Assembly: GCA_028564705.1 (NCBI GenBank)
Contig: JAPXFQ010001411.1
Span: 323,501-387,500, forward strand
DNA: 64,000 bases
Source: Apricaphanius iberus
Taxonomy: Eukaryota > Chordata > Actinopteri > Cyprinodontiformes > Aphaniidae
Direction of reading: 5' to 3'
The notes beneath the pieces are model-generated. The model did no database searches, was not told the DNA's origin, and was given only the letters and a program-made list of their open reading frames with translations. Position numbers and translations under genes: made by a program. Shown in pieces: positions 50,775 through 61,487 of this stretch (its first letter is position 1; every line of letters begins with the position of its first letter).

Positions 50775-51038
50775 TGATGTCCTCACAAGTTTATTAAACC
50801 AACACAACCTTCTTGAATCCAGAAACAGTTAGGCCATCCCCACACCAACATGAACGAGCGCTGTCTCACAACAATAGCACACAGTCTCTCTCCAACATGG
50901 CTGCCTCCACAACCAAAACAGCCCTTCCCTTAAAGGAGCAGTCCTCTATATCTCTGGAACACAGATCATGTACAACAGTCCATAACAATTGGTACAACTC
51001 TTATATGAACACAGGGGGAATACTTAAGCATCATTACA
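50775..51038 (-). repeat. Conventional Gypsy 3' LTR (264 bp)
   Basis: On the minus strand it runs TGTAATGATGCTTAAGTA to GTGAGGACATCA, with an AATAAA near its end. A GGGGGGGCAG polypurine tract (51039-51051) lies directly upstream. Confidence 0.75.
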
Positions 51039-51209
51039 CTGCCCCCCCAACAATAAATTATTCTTCCCCGAGGAAAGAACACAATCTCTTAGTCTGGGCG
51101 GCAACTGACGCCCCACTGAGACCCATGTTCAGAGGGATGCTGCTTGGATTCCATTAGGAATGTGGGGAGGGATGCCCCCCTGTAAGGGGCCATTCTGTCT
51201 CTATACAAG

Positions 51210-51780
51210 ACTACTCTCCTACCTCCAGGGAGCAGCTGCACTCTGTACACCACTTCCCCGACCTATTCCAACACTCTACAGGGCCCCACCCAGCTGTCCA
51301 GTTTAGGACACAGTCTTTTTCTCCTCCTTGGGCTGTAGACCCAATCAGCTCCCCAACCAGGAAGTTCCTACCCTTAGTAGTAACATCATAGTTATTCTTT
51401 TGGCGTAACCCAGCCTTTTGCAGATTTTCTCGGGCGTAGAAGTGCCCCGACTCCAATCAGCGTAGTTCGGGCCCGGTGGTGCTGGTGGAGCATCAGGAGC
51501 CCATCCAAAAGCCAGTTGGTGCTGGAGTCCTCAGTTCCCTCCCAAGCATGAGCAGGGCAGGTGTGCACAAGATGGATTCTTGGACTGCTGAACAAAAGCC
51601 ATCAAGATGAGGGGGAGGTGGGTGTCACAATTTAGCTGCCAGCGTCCTGTTAAACCTCTCCACCAAGCCGTAGCTTTGAGGATGGAGTGGTCCTCTAGTG
51701 GTCCTTTATGCAATGCACAGGAATCACAGCTGCTGCAGAAATCCTCCACGTCCCTTTACTGTTGGCCCCAATAGTAGCTG
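51210..51780 (-). pseudogene. Conventional Gypsy integrase pieces
   Basis: DFCSSCDSCALHKG (51.7 kb) is the end of the zinc domain. Then, after a deletion of the catalytic core, DTHLPLILMAFVQQS (51.6 kb) and ENLQKAGLRQKNNYDVTTKG (51.4 kb) lead into the C-terminal domain. Frames change repeatedly. The core DDE residues are mostly absent. It is positioned after RNase H and before the 3' LTR, as in standard Gypsy elements. Confidence 0.75.
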
Positions 51781-51794
51781 GGGGGTCCTTCAGT

Positions 51795-53395
51795 GGTGCC
51801 AGAAATCTTTCATAGGGGTGGCCATATGCGGCCACTTAAAATTTTGGGGTGGCACACCAATAATATAAACCATAATTTCAGAATTTTATTCATTTTATTC
51901 CACATTTGATTTAGTTTTGTTTCAGTGTAGATTATTAAACTTTTTAACAATTGTTTAAATGTTGTGTTGTAACTAGGAAAGTTTCTTTGTAACTAACTAT
52001 ATTATACATTTTTTAATGAATAATGTATTTATATTTTAAAAATGTGAAAAAAATATTTTAATTAAATACATTTATATAAATAAATATAAATACTGTACCA
52101 CTTAATTTAGAAAAAATGTCAATTTTTTATTTTTATTTGAATTACATCAAAATAAAATTTAAAACATTAATTTAATATTCATTGTTTGATTGTTGTGTTA
52201 CCATGGTTACAATCTGATGCTTTAGTTTAACCTTTCTATTGTGTTTGAGCTTTAGATTGTCTCAGATAATATTAACAATTACCTCTGATTGATGTTTAGG
52301 ATCAGCCAAATAAACTCTGCCTCCTCTCCCAGATTAGACCAAATCTTGATTGAAACGGTGCAGGGGTCTTAACAGAAAGGGGCCCTCTGAGTCAAGATCT
52401 GCTTAAGTACCCATAAGACTTTAGGCCGGCCCTGCATAAGGTGTACATTTATTGTAAACAAAACAGTTACTGGGGGAAAGCAGATAACAAGAACTTTACT
52501 GTACAATTTTATTGTACTCTGAATTTAAGGTGGCTGAGAGAGGCATAATCAGTTACTCTGATGCAATAATAATAATAAGCCCCTCGCATAACTATCGATT
52601 ATAGCTGTAATAATGGCCTATAGTAATTTGTATTTAGACTAATAAAACTCAACTAATAATAAACATGAATCACAAAGTTTTAAGTGATGTTTTTAAGTTT
52701 TATGTCATGATTTGTAATTCGATGACTTTCTGTCTGTTTCTCTCCTCCACCCTCCTCCTCACTAAGCCTCTGATGTTCTCCTGTCATCTATTTCACTCCT
52801 CTTCTTTAAATAAGAAGATGTGTCTATGGACTTTCTCTTCATTGTCTGAAAATTTACGTAATGCACCAACTAACGAAGTTAACAATTTACTTTAACCAAT
52901 TGGCACCTAACAAGCATATCACAACACATATTTCCACATCTTGTTTTACTAAAGAATATTTTCGACTTTACTACTTACCGCTAGCCTTTTTTGTCATGTT
53001 TCTTAACTCTTAAGTTTTGAAATAGTTGACCGACAGGCGCGTGCTGAACTGTCTGAGCACACAACACCAGCAGTGAGAGAGGCAGGGAGGGAGGTGCACT
53101 GTTGGCAGAGGAGAGGGCTGACTGCGATCAGGGTCTGGAGCAGCTTATCTGCCTGGCTGTGCATTAGGGATGAAAGTCACAGGCATTGGCTGAGCTGTTG
53201 CGGTCTAAGCAGGCAAAAGCAGCAGGGAGGGGGTGGGGGAGGTGCGTGGAAGAGGGCTGGCTACTGTGTACCATCGAAGGTCTAGCACGGCTTGCCTGCC
53301 TGGTTGTGTATTAGGGATTAAATGCATAACTATTGCTAACAAAATGTATAATGGCCAGTGGAGTGGCCATAAGTCGGCTAGGGGTGGCCGTTGTT
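51795..53395. mobile_element. 1.6-kb insertion in Gypsy, class uncertain (hAT-like ends)
   Basis: Interrupts the Gypsy coding between RNase H and integrase. The left end has GGGGTGGCCATATGCGGCCAC and the right end, read inward, CGGCCACCCCTAGCCGAC and ATGGCCACTCC. The shared GTGGCC words suggest inverted subterminal repeats. Inside, 53090-53175 and 53237-53320 are a diverged tandem pair. No transposase motif. Confidence 0.45.
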
Positions 53396-54251
53396 ATTCA
53401 GGACCCAACTGAAGTAGGCCACCACCCTCTTGCCGGCAGGACCCACCTGTGACTGCACAGCTCCCAGGCCTACATTGCTGGCACGAGAGTCCAGGAGAAA
53501 CTGCAGACCGGGATCCAGCGGGGCAAGGACTGGAGGCTTCGCCAGACACCACCTTCGGTCGCTGACAGTCTTTGGTCCAGTTAAATCTGCAGTCCTTCTT
53601 CAGCAGGTCAAACAGTGGTGTAGTTTTAGACCTGCAGCAGCCACCCTGTCCAACACCTGTCTCAGGGATTCTAGGACGATGTCAAAGGAGTTCCCATGCA
53701 CCAGGAGGTCGTCCAAGTAAACCAGGCACTTCTGCCTCGGGACACCCGCCAGCATGCTGTCTATTAGCCTTTCAAAAGTGGTAGGAGAAACTCATGACGC
53801 GGAACTGCCACAGTCCTCTATTAGTGCAGAAGCCTGTCTTCGGTCTGAACTCTGGAGACAGTGGCAACTGCCAATACCCGCTCCTCAGATCCATTGTCGA
53901 GATCCAGGAGGACCCTGCCACCTGGTCCAGACTCTCATTAACTCTGGGGAGGGGATATGAGTCCTTTTGGTGACCTTGTTAAGCGGCCTGTAATCCAAAC
54001 AGAACCGCATCGTTCTTTTCGGTGACCATCACCACAGCAGAGGCCCATGGGCTGTCAGAAGGCTCGATGATGCCCATCCTCAGCATCTCATTCAGTTCCT
54101 TATCAACTGCCTCTTGCTGAGCCAATGGGGGTTGGCGTGGGCACACTTTTATGGGTCGGGTATCCCCTGTATTAATAACATGCTCCACTAAGTGTGTCAG
54201 GCCCACATCATCCTCCCGAAGGGCAAAACTGTCCCTGAACTCCCACAGCAC
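53396..54251 (-). pseudogene. Conventional Gypsy RT and RNase H start
   Basis: In order: RPIKVCPRQPPLAQQ, GIIEPSDSPWASAVVMV, STMDLRSGYWQLPL-type stretch near 53.88 kb, LVYLDDLLVHG (catalytic YLDD at about 53.71 kb), then LLDSRASNVGLGAV (RNase H start at 53.48 kb). The frame is broken in several places (for example near 53.99 and 53.62 kb), so it is dead. Unlike the element at 28-36 kb, RT here follows protease directly. Confidence 0.8.
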
Positions 54252-54369
54252 CTACCCCAGGCTTTCCTGCTACTGCTGAGTTAGCCCATCACAGTTTACA
54301 GGCCAAATTCCTTTCACTGCCATCATCTGTTCTCCCTCGTTACTGGGCTGCTCGGTAGGTGGTGATGGC

Positions 54370-54885
54370 TCAGTCTAGGCAGGAGGGGGTGGGCACGATG
54401 ATGGGGGGGATTAGCTGGACACTCTCCTCCTCAGGGAGCAGCAGCCTGTCTTTGCCCAGGTCCAGCACACCCCCAATGGTTCGTAAAAAGTTAAGTCCAA
54501 GGATGCAGGAGTCCTCCACATCAGCCACCCAAGCAGTATAGGGCACAGTGAGAACATCCCACTCCCCCTCATGGGGCCCCTGTGACAATCAACAGCTGCA
54601 ACTCCGTTCTTTGCAACGCCGCTCCAGGGAGGACAGTATCAGGCCAGTGTCCAGCAGTGCTGTACAGGGCACCCCTGCTATCATAACTGGTATATGACAG
54701 AAGTCCCCTACCCTGGTCCACCCCACTGCAATGATAGTTCTTGGTGAAGGTGATGAGGGGTCGCTGGCAGCATGTGTGTTGGTTTCACAGGCCCGTGTAC
54801 CCTGCTCTACACAGACCCCTGGCCTTTTCCTGACAGTCCTGTTAGCTTGAGGCACTGTCTGATGAGGTGGCCCACCTGCCCACAT
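54370..54885 (-). pseudogene. Conventional Gypsy aspartic protease
   Basis: IPVMIAGVPCTALLDTGLIL holds the active-site DTG (usual DTGS/DTGA reads DTGL). CILGLNFLRTIGGVLDLG is the second conserved block. A stop or frame change near 54.59 kb separates the two. Gag lies upstream and RT downstream. Confidence 0.75.
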
Positions 54886-55583
54886 CCACAGCAGGTCTGC
54901 AGTCTGCGTTGAGGGCCGCCACGAGCAGTGGATGGCTGAGGGATAGTCAACTGTGCTGTCTCGGGCAGGTCCTCAAGTTTTTCCATCCGCTGGACTTGCG
55001 TATCCTCTGCTCCCCGATGGCTCCCATCAGCGTCTCTCTCTCTCTCTACCAACTCCAAGGCAGCCCTGACCGTGGCTGGGCATGTAAGCTGGGTATGGAC
55101 ACAGAGGTCTGTAGGGCCGAGGGCCTGCAGGAACTGGTCCCAGGCGAGCTCTCCCTAGACTGCAAGCGGTAGGTTTATATGTGCCCGTCTGCAGCCGCAC
55201 TCAATGTCATGGGCCAGAATACACAGCAGCTCCCATTGCAACCTACGTCTGTTATGGAACTCACATCCAAATCGTCTCTGAAGCACCCTCACCAGGCCAT
55301 CATAGTCCTATCTCTCCTGTACGCTCAGTAACAATAAACAAGCAGCTGCATCCTTGCACAGACACAGCGCCAGTTGTAGCGCTTTAAGCTCTTTGGTCCA
55401 CCCGGCAGCCGCAGCTAACAGTCCAAACTGAGATATAAACAGTTCCCCTGACGTCTTCCCGTTAAACTTCTGTCTTTTATTGGCCGTTGCAACGTGTCGA
55501 CGTTGGGCTGAAAAATATTTGATGTTATATATATTATAGAACGTAACTGTGTTATAGAACATAGAAATAATGTCACGGTTCAT
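54807..55583 (-). pseudogene. Conventional Gypsy gag
   Basis: KFNGKTSGELFISQFGLLAA and KALQLALCLCKDAAACLLLL (55.3-55.5 kb) form the capsid-like core. A CCHC knuckle CCGCGQVGHLIRQC lies at about 54.87 kb. Two frame changes lie between. No start-proximal leader remains. Confidence 0.75.
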
Positions 55584-55589
55584 TTGCTG

Positions 55590-55704
55590 AGTAACTAATT
55601 AATTTTACAGTGTGGTAATTGAGTTACTAGCTCAATTACTATTTGGAAAAATATAATTTATAACCATAACTAATTACCTTTTTATTGTAAGATGGCCAAC
55701 ACTG
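55590..55704 (-). repeat. hAT terminus fragment
   Basis: Reversed, it begins CAGTGTTGGCCATCTTACAA and contains GTAATTAGTTA and AGTAATTGAGCTAG words, a typical fish hAT end rich in TTACT/AATTA. Only one end is present. Confidence 0.6.
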
Positions 55705-55774
55705 AATGTCTTTAGAGTTGGTATGTAATGACAGCCATGAAGTTTCACACAGCTGTGACCTTTAATATTGAAGT

Positions 55775-58015
55775 TGTCAGGATGTGGTGTGGTATCAAGG
55801 ATGAACTCAGATGCAGGCGATGATTAAAGGTGCAGTTGAGGTTTAATGAAAGCTGGAAGGCAGGAACAAGCAGGACAGACACACCATGGGAGCGTGACAT
55901 GAACATACACACTAACATGCATAACATAACAATGAACCTTAGGACAAGAGGAGTATAAATAGTAAGGAGATAAATGAGGATCAGATGAAGGCAATCAGTG
56001 ACACAGGTGGATGACAGACGATAATAAGGGACAGACCCTTAGAGGCTTTATGTACGCCCCTGGAGTTCGGGCGGACAACCAGGGTGACGACCTCTGAGGC
56101 TCAGGATCTCTGGTGGCTGACCCTGGATGTTGACGCATGAGGATGTGGAGGTCAGGGTGACAATCAGGTGTACGTCCCCTGGTTGGACAACAGTCTGGAG
56201 TACAACCATATCGATGTCCCCCCAAAGGACGATTATCAGGAGGGCAACCAGAAGGATGTCCCCTCATGGGATGATCGTCAGGTGGGCGATGATGGTCAGG
56301 AAGACTACCGGGTCGATGTCCCCTTCTGGCTGGACGGCAGTCAGGGGGACCGCCAGTTGGATATCCCTTGGCTGGACAAAGAGAGAGGAGCTTGTTCTAG
56401 AGCTGGGTCCTCATTGCCCTCCTCCAGGAGATCCGGTTCCTCAGTCCGGAGGAGAGGTGCAACTGTAGGGATCAGGTGGTTCTGCTGTGGTGTTGGGAAC
56501 CGAACAGTCAGACAGGATGCAGGCACAGGGGCCCGGAGACGAGAAGCAGGTGTAGGAACCTGGAGACGACACAGTGGCGTCGGGACCTGAGCAGTCAGGC
56601 AGGATGCAGGAGCAGCAGGATGCAGGAGCAGGGTCCAGGAGGCGAGGAGCAGGTGTAGGAACCTGGAGACCAGGACTCTGGAGCTTTGACTTTGACTGGC
56701 AGAACAGGGCTCAAACTCAAGCGGCTCTGGTTCAGGAGGATGAAAGCCCACTGAGGACGACTTTTGAGGTGTCTGAAGATGCAACTGAGAATTGCTGCAT
56801 CAGCTGAGCAGGGGTGACAGACACTGGAACTGAACAGGGCAGAACTGGACTGACAGCAGCTGGAAAGCAGAGTGGAGCTGGAGCAGCAGGAGTGGAGTAA
56901 ACTGGAGCTAGAGTGGGGCGGACTGAGGGCGAGCAGACTGAAACTGGATCGGAGCGGACTAGAACTGGAGTGGTAGTAGAGCCAAGAAGAGCCATTTTGT
57001 CACACCCCTTTTAAATTAAATTGAAATAGTAAATTTTCACACACACTTGATCTGTGTGCAGAGTTTTATGAGTTTTCATAAATGTTTAGGCCTCCAAAAA
57101 GCCATTTCATTGCGGAATGTAAAAATAGGAAACAGTACAGATACAATAGGCCTTTGCAGCTCTTCACTGTGCGGGTGTAATGAAATTAGTAAGAGAATAT
57201 CTTGCAGGAACAGGTGTCGAGGAGACTAGCGAAATGGGAACAGATGTCGATGAGACTGGCAACATGGGAACAGGTGTCGAGGAGGCCGGTGACATGGAGA
57301 CAGGTGTCGAGGAGGCTGGCCTAAAGAGCTTGTGACTTAGATACCTGCGCCTGAAGAGCTCGTGTCGAGGAGGCTGGCCTAAAGAGCTTGTGACTTAGAT
57401 ACCTGCGCCTGAAGAGCTCGTGTCTTGGATACCTGCGCCTGAAGAGCTTGTGACTTGGAGGCCGGCACCTGAAGAACTTGTGACTTGGAGGCCGGCACCT
57501 AGGGAACTTTGTTTTTGGAAGCCAGCGACAGAGCAGAACCCTCCGAGGAAACTTTAGCGTCACACAAGAGTCCTGTGGTCTGAGGAGCACACTGTAGTCC
57601 CAGGGTCTGAGGAGTGCACTGGAGTCCCGGGGTCATAAACACCCTTCCTAGCCTCCGGCTCGGGAATGCAGCCTGACGATTTAGACTCAGAAGTAGGCTC
57701 TGCAGACTTGCACTCAAAAAAAGGCTCTAGAGACTTGGACTCAAAAACAGACTCTGCAGACTTAGGTTCTGGAACACACCCTGGAAGTTCAGGTTCCAGA
57801 GTGCACCCTGAGAGGTTGGATCCCAAAACGTGCTCCGAGTCGGATCCTGAATCATGTTCTGAAATCCCACAGGAGGTGGAGATCCGGAACTGCCAGCCAA
57901 GACTGCTGGGCTGAGGGCGAACAGTAGAAGGACAGCCGAAATGCTCAGAAAGAGCTGCCTTTTGAATCCAAACTGCTTCTTCCGACAACTGCTCCAGGAA
58001 GTTTCAGACCTGCCC
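55775..58015. mobile_element. GC-rich tandem-repeat element of unknown class
   Basis: Begins TGTCAGGATGTGGTGTGGTA (LTR-like start) with TGAAGGCAATCAGTGACACA. Two coding-like repeat zones follow. 56.1-56.9 kb has imperfect GATGTCCC/TGGACGG and CAGGAGCAG units. 57.19-57.49 kb has units of GTGTCGAGGAGGCTGGC and GAGCTTGTGACTTGGA(G/T). 57.66-57.85 kb has ACTC(A/T)GAAGT..GACTTGG units. Long frames on both strands result from the repeats, so they are not called genes. Confidence 0.5.
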
Positions 58016-58019
58016 AACA

Positions 58020-58300
58020 ACTTTTTTTAATATGTCATGATTCATTGTGTTGAAAGCTTTTTTAAATCGTTGATGTCCCCATGTAATACTATTTTTGATC
58101 TGTTGCATTATTGATTTCCTCAACTGCATCAATGAATGCCATTGATGTTGCTTTTTTAGATCTATACCCATATGGACTTTCAGAGTGTAGTTTATTTTTC
58201 TCTATTAATTTGTCTACTAAGATTATTGAAGAGTTTTTTAAGATTTTGGAAAATTAGATGACACAGGTATTTAATTTGTGAATTGTTGTTTGTTCCCAGT
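58020..58300 (-). repeat. LINE family A fragment (RT block)
   Basis: Resembles 33840-34110: AATATGTCATGATT, GAAAGCTTTTTTAAAT and GATTTTGGAAAATT occur in the same order. The minus strand encodes the FxD-block region with many lesions. Confidence 0.75.
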
Positions 58301-58315
58301 GTAACCCCTGGCTGA

Positions 58316-58385
58316 CTGGTTAGCGTGCATGACTCTCACCCGGGAGTCGTGGGATCGAATTCCACCCGGGCCCTCATTGTGTACC
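58316..58385 (+). tRNA. tRNA-like sequence (Glu-like), pseudogene or SINE head
   Basis: Has an A-box-like TGACTGGTTAGCGTG, a loop CTCTCAC and a B-box-like GGATCGAATTCC. The anticodon arm does not pair cleanly (GACTC/GAGTC leaves an 8-nt loop) and the acceptor arms do not match well, so a functional tRNA is unlikely. Confidence 0.4.
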
Positions 58386-58432
58386 TTGCCACATTAGATC
58401 CCTCTCCTCCAAAGACTTAATTAGTAAATGAC

Positions 58433-58624
58433 TTGATATGTGATAATAAAATTGATCTATTTTGCCTATCAGAAACCTGGTTGCAGCAGGAGGATTTTGT
58501 AATTATAAATGAGTCAAATCCTTCCAATTATCAAAATTTTCACATTCCTAGAAGTACTGGACGAGAAGGAGGAGTTGTAAGCATCTTTCATTCAGATTTA
58601 CAAATTCCCTTGAACTATTATTAA
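58433..58624 (+). pseudogene. LINE family C endonuclease N-terminal block
   Basis: IDLFCLSETWLQQEDF contains the conserved SETW block with the catalytic Glu of LINE apurinic-type endonucleases. GREGGVVSIFHSDL follows, as in the family. The frame stops at 58622. The next blocks (FVILYRQPGPY, GDYNIHMD) continue in other frames downstream. Dead fragment. Confidence 0.75.
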
Positions 58625-59105
58625 CTACAGCTCTTTTGAACATCTAATCCTTAGTTTTCCTCATCCAAGCTACAAAACATTAAAGACACTTTTGTTTGTG
58701 ATTTTGTATCGTCAACCAGGCCCTTACTCTCAATTATTAGACCAGATCTCAGATTTTTTATCTGATTTAGTTTTAAACACTGATCAGGTAATTATAATAG
58801 GGGATTACAATATTCACATGGACATTGAAAGTGAAGCCTAATTGTAGCATTTAATATAATCTTAGACTCAATTGGCTTTACTCAGAAAGTGAAGAGACCC
58901 ACACACTCTGCTCAACACACTTTAGACTTTGTACTGACATAACCTTTAAATTTACTTTACCCAACGTTCCAAAATCTGAAAGAAAATTTCATTACAGTAG
59001 AACTTTATCAGACAGTGCTGTAACAAGGTTGAAAGAATCTGTTCCATTCTTGCTTCCCTATCCGTCTTAGAATACAACTGTGGATGGCAGTAATTCGAAC
59101 ACTAA

Positions 59106-59839
59106 TGCTTCATTCAGACCAAGGGCTTTGTCAGTGTCAGCAACGTCAAAATTACATTTTAAGTCTATGGCCGTTGGAGGAGCGTCACGGTCTCTGCGGC
59201 GCTTTGGGAGCTTTGGGTCCGTCAACTTTTCAAGCTTTTCCTTCTTTTCATGCTTCAAAGCTCATAAAGTCAGCAACACAGAAGTTCACCTAGTTGAACT
59301 TTTGATGGTGCTGACGGCCCTGAAGCAGCGCGTTAACCAATCAGAGCTTATAATTGTAGTGATGTCACTACATGTATTTTGAATGTAGCGGGAGCTGGAA
59401 AAACTTACATTTAAGTCTAGAAAACGCAGATTAAAAAAATCCTAAATAACACTTATCGAAGACAGATGGACAGGCGCTCTTCGGGAGGAATAGAGCGGGT
59501 GCGGGAAAGACGGAAGTACCGCTGAAAACGAACCTCATCCATATATAGTTCCTGGAGCAAATGGTTAAACTCCCCGAACGCATCTTTAGAATATGGTGTA
59601 TCCACAAACGGCGCTGATGTCGCAGAAATGAACATTGTCTTGCTTTATTTAGCAAATAAAGCCAAGCAACTCTCTCAATACTACCCGCCATAGTTCAGAA
59701 TGTCCGGCAACAGAAGAAGCCCATGCGCTCTTTTTTGCTCAGAAGTGGCACACCTTGCAAGCTTCAACACAGAAGCGTCAAACTAGATGCTTTGTGAGCT
59801 TTGCCTGACGCTGACAAAGCCCTTGGTCTGAATGAACCA
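59106..59839 (-). mobile_element. PIF/Harbinger MITE (734 bp) with TAA duplication
   Basis: TAA lies at 59103-59105 and 59840-59842. The inverted ends TGCTTCATTCAGACCAAGGG and TGGTTCATTCAGACCAAGGG differ at one of the first 20 bases. It carries a short piece of Harbinger transposase (59453-59635, -). It is inserted in LINE family C. Confidence 0.9.
59453..59635 (-). pseudogene. Harbinger transposase N-terminal fragment
   Basis: FGEFNHLLQELYMDEVRFQR followed by YFRLSRT and PPEERLSICLR. The first block is the conserved N-terminal helix region of PIF/Harbinger transposases. The segment normally between SRT and PPEERL is deleted, as is everything after, including the DDE residues. It shows that the MITE arose by internal deletion of a full Harbinger element. 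Confidence 0.8.
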
Positions 59840-60504
59840 TAAACTTTCAGAAATAGATGGTCTGGTTCAGAGTATTCCTTCTTCACTGGAACTAGACAGT
59901 GTAAACCCATTAAAAGAGAAGGTAAAGGCTCCCTGGTTTAATGCAGAGTTGAATACTTTAAAGCAGAATACTAGGAAACTGGAGACAACACTTAAATGAT
60001 TCCTTTCTAACCTGGAAAACGCCCTTCAACAAGCTAGAACAGCATATTTCTCGTCATTAATAGAGGTAAATAAAAATAAGCCTAGGTTTCTTTTTAGTAA
60101 AGTTGCCAAACTTACACAGAGTCATAGCTCTTTTGAGCCAACTATTCCCCCTTCTCTCAGTAGTGATGACTTTAAGGGATTATTGTATGGTAGACCCAAT
60201 ACCAACCAAATTATTTAAAGAAGTGTCCCCTCTGGTTGCTGGCCCTATTCTAAACATGATGACAGAAGTTGTTGTCTTTGGACCAGAACCTTTAAAAAGG
60301 AAACTGCTAAATCAATCACTTAATCTGGATGGCATTAATTTTGCCTCTGGTAATAATGTAAAGAACCTTCGGTGTAATTTTTGACCAAGACATGACATTT
60401 AAATCCCATATTAAACAGGTTTCTAAAATTTCTTAGCATAAACCTGTCCCTTGTATTAACCAGTATAAACTAACTTATGTTTGTATATGCTGGTTTATGC
60501 TGCA

Positions 60505-60600
60505 ATCACAGGTCACAGCTGACCCCTCTCACCCTGGACACAGAGTGTTCAACCTCCTCCCCTCAGAAACTCTCGATATAGGAACAATTTATCTGCTGTT
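60505..60600 (+). repeat. L2-type LINE C-terminal fragment
   Basis: The plus strand encodes ADPSHPGHRVFNLLPS, matching the SDPSHPGHNLFRLLPS end of the L2 proteins elsewhere in the window. Confidence 0.7.
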
Positions 60601-60669
60601 GCTGATGACCGTATGTTGTGTTTTCTCCATCTGTCTGTTTGTGTACTGATCACCTGCACAAACATACAA

Positions 60670-61487
60670 TGGACACGGAAATTATTCAGACCCCTTTAAA
60701 TCATTCACTTGAAAAAGTGGAAAACTTAACACAAAAGTTAATTTTATTTCTCATTAATGTACAATCATCTGAAAAACTGAAATGTTTAAATTTAGTTATT
60801 TATTGATTAAAAAGGAAAAACTGAAATATCATATGGTGATAAATATTCAGACCCTTTGCTCAGTATTGAGTACAAGCACCCTTATGACTTAGTACAGCCA
60901 TGTGTCTTCTTGGGAACGATGCAACAAGTTTTTCACACCTGGATTTGGGGATCCTCTGCCATTCTTCCTTGCAGATCCTCTCCAGTTCTGTCAAGTTGGA
61001 TAGTGAACATTGATGGACAGCCATTTTCAGGTCTATTATGAGATGATCGATTGGGTTTAGGTCAGGGCTCTGACTAGGCTAGTCAAGAACAGTCACAGAG
61101 TTGTTCCGAAGCCACTCCTTTGCTATTTTAGCTCTGTACTTTGGGTCATTGACCTGTTGAAAGGTGAACCAGTCTAAGGTCCTTAGGATTCTGGAAAAGG
61201 TCGACTTTCCGGATATCTCTGTACTCTGTGGCCGCATTCATCTTTTCTACAATTGCAACCAGTTGTCCTCTCCCAGCAACTGAAAAGCACCCCGCAACAT
61301 GATGGTCCCACCACCATGTTTCACTCTAGAATTAAAATGAAAAAGTTCAATCTTGGTCTTATCAGACCAGAGAATCTAATTTCTCATAATCTGGGATTCC
61401 TTGATGTGCTTGGCAAACTCAATGTGGGTTTATTTGTGTTATTGATGACTGATGTCTGCTGAAGCCACAGCAATAAAAGCTGCTGGT
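60670..61487 (-). mobile_element. Tc1-like transposon remnant (second family)
   Basis: The outer repeat TGGACACGGAAATTATTCAG and ATTCAGACCC words mark the left end. The minus strand encodes transposase pieces (region of CAACATGATGGTCCCACCAC, ATCAGACCAGAGAATCT) with many lesions. A different Tc1 family from the 15.4-kb element; the right end is lost. Confidence 0.75.

Larger units (their letters stand above)
50775..55583 (-). mobile_element. Conventional Ty3/Gypsy retrotransposon (gag-PR-RT-RH-IN), defective
   Basis: Minus-strand order: gag, zinc knuckle, protease, RT, RNase H start, (insertion 51795-53395), integrase, polypurine tract, 3' LTR. No 5' LTR or primer site is found. The gag end adjoins a hAT terminus at 55590. 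Confidence 0.85.
58430..60500 (+). mobile_element. LINE (family C) remnant, interrupted by Harbinger
   Basis: Plus-strand pieces in order: endonuclease (DLFCLSETWLQ at 58.45 kb; IIIGDYNIHMD at 58.80 kb), linker (LSEIDGLVQSI near 59.85 kb), RT fragments (VDPIPTKLFKE at 60.19 kb) and C-terminal NFASGNNVKNL (60.34 kb). Many stops and internal deletions. Interrupted at 59106-59839. Confidence 0.75.

Noticed and set aside
56127..56807. Several 60-147 aa frames on both strands
   Set aside because: By-products of GC-rich tandem repeats; simultaneous openness on both strands argues against coding.
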